DNA from: Betaproteobacteria bacterium
GTDB lineage: Bacteria > Pseudomonadota > Gammaproteobacteria > Burkholderiales > Rhodocyclaceae
Reading direction: 5' to 3'
Length of the DNA stretch: 61,070 nucleotides
Assembly: GCA_009777925.1 (NCBI GenBank)
Contig: WRKX01000002.1
Coordinates: 1-61,070, forward strand
The notes under the pieces: model-generated
Seen by the model: only the letters and a program-made list of their open reading frames with translations
The model's database searches: none
What the model was told of the DNA's origin: nothing
Shown here: in pieces, positions 32,450 through 41,604 of the stretch
Numbering within the stretch: the stretch's first letter is position 1
How the letters are laid out: every line of letters starts with the position of its first letter
Program-made: the position numbers and the translations under genes

Positions 32450-33199
32450 TCAATCATCGTAAGGACGAAGAGTTAATTCCAGTTCACGTTGAAAAGCAGC
32501 GGGATTGTCCGGCAGCGGAAGGGGTGAGGATCGCAAAATGGCGCGCAGAAGCGTATCGTCCAGAGCGGAATTGCCGCTGGATCGGATCAGGCGAGGCTGA
32601 GGGCTGAGGATAACCTCGCCTGTAGGTAGAAGCTGAACGCGGAATACCGCCTGCGGATTACCCGCAATATTGGGAAGCTGAACGACATTTGAGCGGATTT
32701 TTGCCTGAATTTTACCCACCCAGGCGTCTTCCGCGATTTTACGCCCGGCTGCCAAAGACTCGCGTTCAGCCTGGGCGAGAAGCTCGTTCTGGCGAATTTC
32801 GCGCAATTCCTCCTCCAGCGCCTTGCTAAAATCCGGCTTTTTGGGCACTGGCTCTTTGGGCGGCGCGGGTTTTGGCGCAGGCTCTTTTTTGGGTTCGTCG
32901 CGCTTTACGGCAATATCCGGTTTGGGTACGGGTTTGACTTCTTCCGGCGGCGGCGTGGGTATCGGCTTGATTTCTTCAGGTGGTGGCGTTGGCGCTACTT
33001 CCGGTTCCGGCAAGGGTTTGGGCGCAGGTGGTCGGGCAGCGGGGGTAGGGATGGCCGACCAAAGCTCAACTTCAACCGGGGCGTGTTCAGTACGCCATTG
33101 CAGCCCGAAAAAAAGCGCCAGCACAAGCAGGGAATGTACCGTCAGGGAAATAGCCAGCGCCGCTTTGCGCCCAGGTTCAGGAGTAGCGTTGTAATTCAT
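32450..33199 (-). CDS. tolA: Cell envelope integrity protein TolA (TonB/TolA-type)
   Basis: N-terminal TM, Pro/Lys-rich linker, C-terminal FRVQLLPTGEVILSPQPRLIRSSGNSALDDTLLRAI; follows tolR. Confidence 0.88.
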   Translation of the reverse strand: MNYNATPEPGRKAALAISLTVHSLLVLALFFGLQWRTEHAPVEVELWSAIPTPAARPPAPKPLPEPEVAPTPPPEEIKPIPTPPPEEVKPVPKPDIAVKRDEPKKEPAPKPAPPKEPVPKKPDFSKALEEELREIRQNELLAQAERESLAAGRKIAEDAWVGKIQAKIRSNVVQLPNIAGNPQAVFRVQLLPTGEVILSPQPRLIRSSGNSALDDTLLRAILRSSPLPLPDNPAAFQRELELTLRPYDD

Positions 33200-33215
33200 G
33201 GAATCAAGCGGTCAT

Positions 33216-33611
33216 TCATTGGCGCGTGGTTTCCAGTCCGACCCGTCCCGTAAAACCGGACGACTTGATGTTGTCCAGCGTCTGCAGGACTGTTTCATAG
33301 CGGGCGTTCTTGTCCGCCGCAATGAGCACAGGCCGGTCAGGATTGTTTTTAAGGTATGTCGTGAGTTCTTCCCGCCCAATCGGGCGGGCAGGTTCGCCAG
33401 CGCCGGAAAGCGTCAGGCTGCCCGCCGCGTTGACTTCTACCCGCAATGGGTCCTGCGGCGGAGCGTCAGCCTTTTCCACACTGGGCAGGTCAACGCTCCC
33501 TGTCTGCATCATGGGCGCGGCAACCATGAAAATGACGAGCAGCACGAGCATAACGTCAATATATGGAACGACGTTAATCTCGTTTTTCAGACGGCGGGGC
33601 GGGCGCGGCAT
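33216..33611 (-). CDS. tolR: Tol-Pal protein TolR
   Basis: MPRPPRRLKNEINVVPYIDVMLVLLVIFMVAAPMMQTGSVDLP. The ORF-track start is over-extended; ATG taken at 33611. Confidence 0.95.
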   Translation of the reverse strand: MPRPPRRLKNEINVVPYIDVMLVLLVIFMVAAPMMQTGSVDLPSVEKADAPPQDPLRVEVNAAGSLTLSGAGEPARPIGREELTTYLKNNPDRPVLIAADKNARYETVLQTLDNIKSSGFTGRVGLETTRQ

Positions 33612-33621
33612 GACAGCAACC

Positions 33622-34299
33622 TTAGCGCATCTGGCGCTGGAGAATGTTGGAAAACTCTTCCATGAAAGACTCGTAACGAGTGGAGAGCCGGTCAATGTCG
33701 TGCGAAAAACGATTGTAGGCAAGCACGGCGGGAATGGCGGCAAACAAACCGGCAGCCGTGGCGACCAGGGCTTCGGCAATGCCGGGCGCAACGGAAGCCA
33801 GGGTAGCATGCCCCACATTGCCCAGAGCGCGAAAGGCGTGCATGATGCCCCAGACTGTGCCGAAAAGGCCGATGTAAGGGGAGACGGAGCCTGCCGAAGC
33901 AAGAAAGGCAAGGTGTGCTTCAATCGCGTCCATTTCGCGCTGAAAAGTAGCGCGCATGGCGCGGCGAATGCCGTCTATCACGTCGCTGGCCTCCAGCCCC
34001 TTTTGTCCTTTCAGTTTGGTGAATTCGCTGAAACCCGCCTCAAAAATGCGCTCCATACTGCCCGCGTGGTAGCTGCGGTTGACGGCCTGATTGTACAGAT
34101 TGGAAAGATTGCCGCCCGACCAGAAATCGCGCTCGAATTGTTCAGTCTTCTTGCGGGCGCTGCGTACCGCGAACCATTTGACGCAAATGTAGTAACAGGA
34201 CATGAAGGAAATCCATACCAGAATGGCCATGACGATCTGCACGACGGCGCTGGCCTCCAGAATCAATTGCAGGATGGAAAGGTCTTGGGTCACGTTCAT
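33622..34299 (-). CDS. tolQ: Tol-Pal protein TolQ
   Basis: LAFLASAGSVSPYIGLFGTVWGIMHAFRALGNVGHATLASVAPGIAEALVATAAGLFAAIPAVLAYNRF. Confidence 0.97.
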   Translation of the reverse strand: MNVTQDLSILQLILEASAVVQIVMAILVWISFMSCYYICVKWFAVRSARKKTEQFERDFWSGGNLSNLYNQAVNRSYHAGSMERIFEAGFSEFTKLKGQKGLEASDVIDGIRRAMRATFQREMDAIEAHLAFLASAGSVSPYIGLFGTVWGIMHAFRALGNVGHATLASVAPGIAEALVATAAGLFAAIPAVLAYNRFSHDIDRLSTRYESFMEEFSNILQRQMR

Positions 34300-34715
34300 A
34301 GGGTGGCTTCCTCCGAGCGCGCCGCCAGTTTGGCGCGTAGCCAGTCAGGGATGGGGGCGCTTTTCATTTTTACAAGGTCTACACAGGCAATCTGCACTGT
34401 GCCATCTACCAGAATACAATCCTCTCGCCGGGCGCGCTGACGAAAGACAACCTGGGCGCGTCCCAGTTTTTCCACGCTTAGCTCAATGGACAGAAGATCA
34501 TCCAGCCGTCCCGGCGCAAGATAATCAAGCCGGACATGCCTGACCACAAAAACAAGGCCATGCGAATCCAGCAACGCCTGCTGCCCCTGCCCGATGGCGC
34601 GCAGCCACTCGGTGCGGCAACGCTCGAAAAACCTTAGGTAACTGGCGTAATACACGACGCCGGCGGCATCCGTATCCTCGTAATAGACGCGGGTGGGCAG
34701 AATAAAATCAGGCAT
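34296..34715 (-). CDS. ybgC: Tol-Pal-associated acyl-CoA thioesterase YbgC
   Basis: TRVYYEDTDAAGVVYYASYLRFFERCRTEWLRAIG: hotdog YbgC signature; upstream of tolQ. Confidence 0.95.
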   Translation of the reverse strand: MPDFILPTRVYYEDTDAAGVVYYASYLRFFERCRTEWLRAIGQGQQALLDSHGLVFVVRHVRLDYLAPGRLDDLLSIELSVEKLGRAQVVFRQRARREDCILVDGTVQIACVDLVKMKSAPIPDWLRAKLAARSEEATL

Positions 34716-34836
34716 ACATGGTCAGTCTTGATCCCGCGAGCGGGAGAGGGTGGAGGTCTTGCAGGCGGCAATGTTGTTCCCTCTCCCACTTGCGGGAGAG
34801 TGTGACCGAAAGCCGGGAGAGAGGGTGAAAACGTAC
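34715..34836 (-). repeat. Composite palindromic repeat, copy 2
   Basis: Reverse complement reads CTCTCCCGCAAGTGGGAGAGGGAACAACATTGCCGCCTGCAAGACCTCCACCCTCTCCCGC, closely matching copy 1 at 26841..26970. Confidence 0.8.
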
Positions 34837-34868
34837 ATGCTTCAAGTTGCCCTGGCAGCGGCTCATAA

Positions 34869-35435
34869 TCAACGGTTGCGCGTTCGCGGCAGGGCGCGCT
34901 CAATATTGGCCAGCCCCTCCAGCGCTTCCTGCAATTCCGCGGCATGACGCTGCGATTCCAGAAGGCGCATATACTGTTTTTCCAGTTGCGCATTCTGTCT
35001 GGCGGTTTGCCGCTCCAGACGCAACCGCTCATTATAGGAATCTGCCAGTATCTGGATGATCGGATAGAGGTAGTAACTGACTGAATCGCGGGCTTGCAGG
35101 AGATCGGCGAGCAAGGCGGCGGCGCGTCTGAGTTCCGCGTTTGGTTGCAGGGGATGGCCCAGTACCATCGCTAGGCGCAACTGGGTATCCGGCGAATTGC
35201 CGGATTGCAGCAGGCGCTTTTTTTCCTGCAACAACTCATTGGGCGAAAAGAAGGTAAGGGACTGGTAGTAGGAAAGCAGCGACCTGGGCGTGTTGCCGAC
35301 CCGATCGACTTCGGCGGGCTTCCGGTTCTCATACCGCGCGTCATCGTCTGCGTCGTGAGGCGTGCTGGCGCAACCGGTCAGGAAAGAAGCCGCCAGAAGA
35401 AGCAAAAAAAGCAGGCGCGAAAGGAAAGAATTCAT
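34869..35435 (-). CDS. Lipoprotein, QseG/YfhG-like
   Basis: Lipobox FLTGCAST, coiled-coil C-terminus (YNERLRLERQTARQNAQLEKQYMRLLE); ATGA overlap with the upstream kinase-like gene. Confidence 0.65.
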   Translation of the reverse strand: MNSFLSRLLFLLLLAASFLTGCASTPHDADDDARYENRKPAEVDRVGNTPRSLLSYYQSLTFFSPNELLQEKKRLLQSGNSPDTQLRLAMVLGHPLQPNAELRRAAALLADLLQARDSVSYYLYPIIQILADSYNERLRLERQTARQNAQLEKQYMRLLESQRHAAELQEALEGLANIERALPRTRNR

Positions 35436-36871
35436 GGGGTGGTTTTGTTTATAGGTTCATAAGGCAGACTGACGCGGAAATGCGCGCCAGGCGATGTTTC
35501 CAATAATTGTATGTCGCCTTCCATGACTTGCGTCAATTCTTTCGCAATGGCAAGGTTGATTCTGTCTATGGGCGTGTTGTAGTCAGGATGTGGACGATCA
35601 CGATAAAAGGGTTCAAAAATATGCGGCGCATCGCCTGGCAGGATGCCGGGCCCCTGATCGTGGCATTCCAGCACAAGCTTTTCCCCTTCCAGATTGGCCA
35701 GGAGTTTGATCTCGCTGCCTGCCGGCGCAAAATCAAGCGCGTTTCTAAAAAGATGACTCATCACACGCGCAATCTTTTCCACATCCAGCCATATTTCCGT
35801 TTCCGGCGGGCAGATCAGGTCGACGTGGACTTTTACCGCGACAAAACGGGGATGCTCATTCTGGCTTTCCACGACATAGGTGAACAACTCACGCAGTTTG
35901 ACAGGCTGCTTCTCTACGCCTCGCCTGTCAAAAATACGCTCAATAATCATCTTCAGGTGATCCGTCTGCTTTTGCAGGCTGTCAAGATTGGCGCGCAGGA
36001 TATGCACGACTTCGCGCTGGGAGTTGGACAGGGAGCCGGAAACTTCTTCCGCCAGAAAATCAACATTGTTTTTCAGGGCGGAAAGCGGCACTCTCAGTCC
36101 CTGCTCGGTGTACCGCAGGACGCTTTCCTGAAAACTGTCCAGTTCCCGCAGTCGCAGCAGCAGCCAGTGCAAACGGTTGCCCAGGCGCTGAATATCCAAT
36201 GGCCCTGTGAGGGCGCTGTGGACGCCTGAATCGCCGCGACCAAATCTGGCGATGGAGTCCTCGATCTGGTGGAGAGGGTGTATCAGCCACCGGCCGATAA
36301 AAAACGCAATCAGAATTGCGCCAAGAAAAGATAACAGAAGCTGCAACTGGAAAAATACGCGTTGGCTTGAAAGATTGGAAGCCATCAGGCGATCCTGGTC
36401 ATCTACCCATTGTTGCCCGAGCTGCCGCATTCTGGCCTGTAGTTCGGAAAGACGGGAGAAGGATGTGCCGATGAAGGCGGATTCTGTTTCGTTATCCAGG
36501 CTGTCAGTAAGGTTCTGGAGAGTAGCGCGCCATTCCGTCAGTAACTGGTCCAGTCCCTGAATATGCTCTTGTTGTTGCTCAAGGCGCTCGATCAGAAGAA
36601 GCGCCTGTTCCTGCACCGTGTCGAAGCTGGAACGAAAAGCTTCCTGCCGCACAAGCCGGTATTGCTGAATGTTGCGCTCCAGGTCAATGCCGCGTTCATC
36701 CAGACTTTGCAGCGTCGTGAAAAAGTCAAGCACCTGATGTCCGATATGCTGGTTTCGTTCCGTCAGGCGTTCCAGTTGCAGCCAGCCCTGCAGGACAGTG
36801 CCGCTCAGCAGAATAATAACAGCAGCAAATCCTGCAATGATGCCCTGTCGGGAAGAAAATTGGTATGCCAT
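35432..36871 (-). CDS. QseE/GlrK-like sensor histidine kinase homologue with degenerate catalytic motifs
   Basis: TM-helical sensor-TM-HAMP layout. HisKA region RYTEQGLRVPLSALKNNVDFLAEEV lacks the phospho-acceptor His; N box RNALDFAP and G1 DQGPGI kept; G2 replaced by IDRINLAI. Confidence 0.8.
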   Translation of the reverse strand: MAYQFSSRQGIIAGFAAVIILLSGTVLQGWLQLERLTERNQHIGHQVLDFFTTLQSLDERGIDLERNIQQYRLVRQEAFRSSFDTVQEQALLLIERLEQQQEHIQGLDQLLTEWRATLQNLTDSLDNETESAFIGTSFSRLSELQARMRQLGQQWVDDQDRLMASNLSSQRVFFQLQLLLSFLGAILIAFFIGRWLIHPLHQIEDSIARFGRGDSGVHSALTGPLDIQRLGNRLHWLLLRLRELDSFQESVLRYTEQGLRVPLSALKNNVDFLAEEVSGSLSNSQREVVHILRANLDSLQKQTDHLKMIIERIFDRRGVEKQPVKLRELFTYVVESQNEHPRFVAVKVHVDLICPPETEIWLDVEKIARVMSHLFRNALDFAPAGSEIKLLANLEGEKLVLECHDQGPGILPGDAPHIFEPFYRDRPHPDYNTPIDRINLAIAKELTQVMEGDIQLLETSPGAHFRVSLPYEPINKTTP

Positions 36872-37051
36872 AAAACGAACTCCGATATGTAATTTCCGCC
36901 TGGAAGGAGTGGCAGAGCCATAGCAATAGTCTAATCTATTTCAGGCGGAAGCAAGAGGCGATAAAAGCGTCGCGCATTCTGCTTTTTCTATTCACGCGCC
37001 GACAGACTTCCGGTATCCTAGCCATTTTCCGCATTAGGCAGGAGTTGTGCG

Positions 37052-37546
37052 ATGAAAACATTTGTTTGGTCTGATGAGTATAGCGTCGGGATCGCTGAAA
37101 TTGATGAACAGCACAAAACCTTGTTCGTCATGATCGAAAAGCTGCATCAGGCCATCATGAAGCATGAAGGCAGCGCCGCCTGTAAAGTCATTCTTGCCGA
37201 GTTGGTAGACTATGCCCGCGTCCATTTTGCGCTGGAGCAGACCTTGATGCGCGTCGGCAAATACCCTGAGTATGAGGAACATTGTAGACTACATAAAGAA
37301 TTGGTTGAGGAAGTAGAGGCGCTGCAACAAAAAATTGCCAGCGGACGCGCCGCGATCAGCTTTGAACTGCTGCAATTCCTGCGTACCTGGCTTAGCAAAC
37401 ATATTCTCTCCGAAGACATGAAGTATGGCGCTTTCTTCAAGCACGGACAATCCAGCCACGGCAATACAGTGAACGAATGGTCGGCAAGATCCCGCTCAGC
37501 CATGGAAAAACACAAGAAAAAATCTGCCTGGTGGAAATTCTGGTAG
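37052..37546 (+). CDS. Bacteriohemerythrin
   Basis: FVWSDEYSVGIAEIDEQHKTLFVMIEKLH...HFALEQTLM...HCRLHKELV...WLSKHILSEDMKYG: di-iron ligand pattern. Confidence 0.95.
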   Translation: MKTFVWSDEYSVGIAEIDEQHKTLFVMIEKLHQAIMKHEGSAACKVILAELVDYARVHFALEQTLMRVGKYPEYEEHCRLHKELVEEVEALQQKIASGRAAISFELLQFLRTWLSKHILSEDMKYGAFFKHGQSSHGNTVNEWSARSRSAMEKHKKKSAWWKFW

Positions 37547-37573
37547 ACATACATCGCGTTTTCGGAAAGCAAT

Positions 37574-38482
37574 ATGGAAAGTCGTGCGCACGCGCTGTTG
37601 GCTGGGTTGTTTACGTTGCTGCTGGGAGCGGCTGCCGTATTCTCCCTGTTCTGGTTCAGCGCTTCCAACAATCGTGATTTCCGGGAATTGCTCGTGGTTT
37701 CCCGGCAAAACATCAGCGGCCTTTCGCCCCAGGCGCGGGTCAGTTACCGTGGAATCGAGGTTGGCAGAGTGCTGGATATTCGACTCGACCCGCAGGATCG
37801 CCGCGATATTCTGATTCACGTACAGATAGATAAAAATCTGCCGCTTGGCGGGGATGCCAGCGCACGCCTTTCCTATCAAGGCATTACCGGCGTTGCGAGA
37901 ATCATGCTGGAAGATAACGAAGACAGTGAAAACCTGCTGCCGGAAAGCATTTCCGGGCAGTTGCCGCGCATCCCGCTACGCGCCGGTTTGATGAACCAGC
38001 TCCAGGATGGTCTGCCGGAACTGCTTGGCGAAGCGCAGTCTTTTATGAAACAGGCTAATGCCCTCTTGAACGAGGAGAACCGTCGCAATCTGAGTTTTGC
38101 GCTGGCCCGGTTTGAATCGGCCAGCGCGCGGGCGGATCAGACACTCGGCTCAATGCAACAAATGCTTTCCGCCGAAAATGTTCGCGCCATGTCGGAAGCC
38201 ATGCAGAAAATGCCGCTACTGGTGGAAGAAGCGCGGCAGATGGCGCAGCGTGTGGATAGTGTGGCAGCCCGGCTGGATAGCGCCCTGGGGCAGGGAAGCG
38301 ATTGGAACGAAGGATTGGTACCACAATTTTCCAGAATGAGCCGTGAACTGACCGCAACCTCGCGGCAACTGGACCGGGTGCTGAAAATGCTGGAGCGCTC
38401 GCCGCAAAGCCTGCTTCTTGGCGCGCCGCCCGCGCGTCCCGGACCTGGCGAAGCCGGATTTACCGCGCCGGAAGAGCCATGA
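37574..38482 (+). CDS. MCE/MlaD-domain protein
   Basis: N-terminal TM then NISGLSPQARVSYRGIEVGRVLDIRLDPQD...GDASARLSYQGITGVARIML: MCE domain. Confidence 0.92.
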   Translation: MESRAHALLAGLFTLLLGAAAVFSLFWFSASNNRDFRELLVVSRQNISGLSPQARVSYRGIEVGRVLDIRLDPQDRRDILIHVQIDKNLPLGGDASARLSYQGITGVARIMLEDNEDSENLLPESISGQLPRIPLRAGLMNQLQDGLPELLGEAQSFMKQANALLNEENRRNLSFALARFESASARADQTLGSMQQMLSAENVRAMSEAMQKMPLLVEEARQMAQRVDSVAARLDSALGQGSDWNEGLVPQFSRMSRELTATSRQLDRVLKMLERSPQSLLLGAPPARPGPGEAGFTAPEEP

Positions 38483-39102
38483 GTTTTTGTCTGCGCCTGT
38501 TTTTACCCTTGCTTTTGCTGTCGGCATGTTCCATAAGGCATGACCGGGCAGTGATTGACGGTTTTGATCTGGGCGCAGGGACGGCAGAGGTTCAGGCGAT
38601 GGATGATTCTCGCCGCGCCTGGCGTTTCGAGGTGCGTTCCGGTTCCGATCTGGTGGATGAGGGCATGCGCTACCGCCTGGAATATCATAAGCCTGCTGGC
38701 GGAGCGCAGGTTTTAACTTATTCCCGTTCTCGCTGGGTTTCGCCGCCCGCTGAAATTTTGCGCCGCCACCTGAAGCATTATTTGTTCTGGCCGAATGACG
38801 CGGAGGACCGCTGCTATCTCGTCCTGAATCTGACGCGCTTTGAGCAGATTTTTTCCGCGCCGGAGCAAAGTTCCGGGGTGATTGCCCTGGAGGCACAAGT
38901 CTGGAATTCGGAGACAGGCCGCCTGGAAGACGAGGCCAGATTTTTCCGCGCCGTCACAGCATTGTCACCGGACGCGGCGGGCGGGGTGGCGGCATTGGCG
39001 GAGGGCGCGACGCGCCTGGCGGTGGATAACCTTTTGCCCTGGCGCGAGATGGGGAAAAAAGATCGGCAACGCGCCTGCTGGCAGAGCGTGCAGAAAGGCT
39101 GA
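38479..39102 (+). CDS. ABC-type transport auxiliary lipoprotein (PqiC/YmbA-like)
   Basis: Lipobox LLLSACSIR; LEYHKPAGGAQVLTYSRSRWVSPPAEILRRHL; ATGA overlap with the MCE gene. Confidence 0.8.
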   Translation: MSFCLRLFLPLLLLSACSIRHDRAVIDGFDLGAGTAEVQAMDDSRRAWRFEVRSGSDLVDEGMRYRLEYHKPAGGAQVLTYSRSRWVSPPAEILRRHLKHYLFWPNDAEDRCYLVLNLTRFEQIFSAPEQSSGVIALEAQVWNSETGRLEDEARFFRAVTALSPDAAGGVAALAEGATRLAVDNLLPWREMGKKDRQRACWQSVQKG

Positions 39103-39141
39103 CAGAGCCGACAGGAACAGCCCCCGGAGAAAACCTCAAGG

Positions 39142-39750
39142 CTAAACGCGCTGGAATGCCCGATCAATCTCCTGCCGCAGGGCGGCATAGTCATACGTAA
39201 CCGGAAATTGCGGGAATTCGCGCGCCACACTATCAGGCGGGCAGAACAGGACGCCGCCATCCGCCTCGCCCAGCATCGCGGTATCGTTGTAGGAGTCGCC
39301 TGCCGCCACAACCTTGAAATTCAGTTCCTTGAAACGCTTGACCGCTTCCCGTTTCTGGTCGGGCATCCGCAGCCGGTAGCCGGACACGAAGCCCTGCGCG
39401 TCCGTTTCCAGACTGTGACAGAAAAGGGTCGGCCAGCCTAGTTGCCGCATCAGCGGATGGGCAAATTCATAAAAGGTATCGGACAGGATCATGATCTGAT
39501 AGCTTTCGCGCAGGCCATCGAGGAATTCCTGCGCCCCAGGCAGCGGCCCCATTGCGGCAATGGCTTTCTGAATGTCCGGCAACCCCAGGCCATGCTGGCG
39601 CAGGGTGGTCAGCCTAAAGCGCATCAGGGTGTCGTAATCCGGCTCGTCCCGGGTGGTTCGCCGCAATGCGGCAACCTTACTCTGGCGGGCGAACTCGATC
39701 CAGATTTCCGGTATCAGCACTCCTTCAAGGTCAAGACAAACAATACGCAC
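39142..39750 (-). CDS. thrH: ThrH (phosphoserine phosphatase / homoserine phosphotransferase, HAD family)
   Basis: VRIVCLDLEGVLIPEIWIEFARQSKV...ILSDTFYEFAHPLMRQLGWPTLFCHSLE...AAGDSYNDTAMLGEADGGVLFC. GTG start inferred at 39750. Confidence 0.93.
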   Translation of the reverse strand: MRIVCLDLEGVLIPEIWIEFARQSKVAALRRTTRDEPDYDTLMRFRLTTLRQHGLGLPDIQKAIAAMGPLPGAQEFLDGLRESYQIMILSDTFYEFAHPLMRQLGWPTLFCHSLETDAQGFVSGYRLRMPDQKREAVKRFKELNFKVVAAGDSYNDTAMLGEADGGVLFCPPDSVAREFPQFPVTYDYAALRQEIDRAFQRV

Positions 39751-39796
39751 GACAAGCCTTTCCAGTGAAAATATAAGCCCGGATTCTATCCAATCC

Positions 39797-40426
39797 TTAC
39801 CTTTGCGTCTCTTCCGTTTCTGAATAGTCTGTTGGCGCGTTACGATTTCGCGCTTTGTCCGCCTTCTTTTCTGCAAGTCTGGCTCTTTTGAGCGCGGTTT
39901 CCTCCTGTTTTTTCTCCGCGTTTTCCTTACGCGCCGCTGCTTTTTGCGCCCGTTGTTCCGCTTCGGCAGCGCGTTTGCCCTGGCGCTCTTCATAACTTCT
40001 TTTTCGCGCCGCGCGTTCTTCCGCAACGGTTTTTGCGCGTTCGGCGTCCTTCTCCTCCAGGGCTGCCGCGTCAATGGCCTGCTGTACACGCGCAGTTTCA
40101 AGGTCGCGCCTGCGCTGTTTCGCTTCCGCGTCGCGCCCCTCTATGCCGAGTTTCCGGCTGCGATCCAGCTTTTCAAGATAACGGTCGTAAGCGTCGTGCC
40201 GACAGTCATTGACAAAGAATTTCGTGTCGCAGGCTTCTCTTTCTGCCGCGAGCGCCGCCTCCGCCTCCTCCTGGATTTGGCGAGCCTCCGCCTGCATGGC
40301 TAAGCCGCGCTCGATCTCTGTTTGAGCGCCTTCTTCCGGCAGGGCTTCCTGCGCGGCAATGCCAGACGCAACCAGGAGCGCGATGCAGCTCAGGCAGGCA
40401 GCCAGGGAACGGGGTCTATTTTCCAT
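39797..40426 (-). CDS. Secreted, highly charged coiled-coil protein of unknown function
   Basis: Signal peptide (ALLVASGIAAQEA), CDTKFFVNDCRHDAYDRYLEKLDRSRKLGIEGRDAEAKQRRRDLE, then Lys/Glu/Ala-rich tail. Confidence 0.75.
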   Translation of the reverse strand: MENRPRSLAACLSCIALLVASGIAAQEALPEEGAQTEIERGLAMQAEARQIQEEAEAALAAEREACDTKFFVNDCRHDAYDRYLEKLDRSRKLGIEGRDAEAKQRRRDLETARVQQAIDAAALEEKDAERAKTVAEERAARKRSYEERQGKRAAEAEQRAQKAAARKENAEKKQEETALKRARLAEKKADKARNRNAPTDYSETEETQR

Positions 40427-41604
40427 CGTGAGAAATCCTCATACGAGACGATTTTGTCCGCGCCGCTTGCGAGGTCAATTGGTACCGGCGGCAAGTATTG
40501 CATCTTGTGTATGTGGTAAATCACAATGACGGTCGGACGGAGAAGATTGTTTTCGTTCTGGTCGCGCACTACGGCAAGCCTGCCGCTTTCCAGGCGCACA
40601 AGGGAGCCGGATGGATAAATGCCGATAGCGCGGATGAAGCTGTGTACCAGTCGCGGCTCAAAATGAAACTCGCTCCATTCCAGCAGTTTTTTCAGGGCTT
40701 CCGAGGGGCGTAAGCCCCGGTGATAGACACGATTGGAAGAAATCGCGTCATAAACATCCACAATGGAGGCCATTTTCCCATAGATGGAAAGATTGTCATT
40801 CTTCAGCTTTTTCGGATAGCCGCTGCCGTCAAAACGCTCATGATGCTGCGCCGCGATTTGCACGGAGATAGAGGAAATATTGGGCGATTTTTCCAGAATC
40901 TCGACGCTGTACATCGCGTGCTGTTTCATGCGCGCGAATTCCATATCGGTGAGCGGGCCGGGTTTGTTGAGAATGGAATCGGGAATCCTCGCCTTGCCGA
41001 CATCGTGCATCAACGCGCCCAAAGCCAGGTCGCGGATGATCTGGCGCGACATGCCCAGCTTGCGCGCGAAAGCTATCATCAGGGCGCAGGCGGAAACGCA
41101 ATGCTCAAAGGTATAGGTATCGTGCCGCTTCAGGGCGGTAAGCGGCAGCATGGCGCTCTGGTTCAGGAAGATGGAGTCAATCATGCTCTCCGTCAGCGGA
41201 TCCACGCGCTCGATTTCGACCTGTAAGCCCATGCGAATATCCCGCATCAGGTTATGGATGAGCTGGTTGGCCTCGGAATGCAGTTTGCGGGCGCGCGGCG
41301 CTTCTTCGTTGAGGGCGTCCATGGAAATAGACTCAACGGGCTGGTCGCGCTCTTCGGCAAGCGCGTCCATCTGCTGTTGCAGATGCTCTTCAACCTCTTC
41401 CGCAGTGGGCGCATAGGGCAGATCAAGGCCGCGCTCCGTATCAATGTAAAGCTCCCGCACGCCCAGGCTGCGGATTTTGGCGATTCTGGCCTTGCCGTCT
41501 ACAAGGAAGGTATTGCTCAGGAAAGGATGCTCCATCCAGCCGCAATTCAGGTCATGCACATACATGCCGGGGATGAGGTCTTCGATGGAAATTTTCTTGA
41601 TCAT
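40390..41604 (-). CDS. HD-GYP c-di-GMP phosphodiesterase with N-terminal DUF3391
   Basis: ALMHDVGKARIPDSILNKPGPLT...HHERFDGSGYPKKL...DVYDAISSNRVYHRGL; N-term MIKKISIEDLIPGMYVHDLNCGWMEHPFL. Confidence 0.95.
   Translation of the reverse strand: MIKKISIEDLIPGMYVHDLNCGWMEHPFLSNTFLVDGKARIAKIRSLGVRELYIDTERGLDLPYAPTAEEVEEHLQQQMDALAEERDQPVESISMDALNEEAPRARKLHSEANQLIHNLMRDIRMGLQVEIERVDPLTESMIDSIFLNQSAMLPLTALKRHDTYTFEHCVSACALMIAFARKLGMSRQIIRDLALGALMHDVGKARIPDSILNKPGPLTDMEFARMKQHAMYSVEILEKSPNISSISVQIAAQHHERFDGSGYPKKLKNDNLSIYGKMASIVDVYDAISSNRVYHRGLRPSEALKKLLEWSEFHFEPRLVHSFIRAIGIYPSGSLVRLESGRLAVVRDQNENNLLRPTVIVIYHIHKMQYLPPVPIDLASGADKIVSYEDFSRWKIDPVPWLPA

Noticed and set aside
33310-34440. 376-aa plus-strand ORF opposite tolR-tolQ
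   Set aside because: Spans two recognised genes in antisense; no recognisable family.
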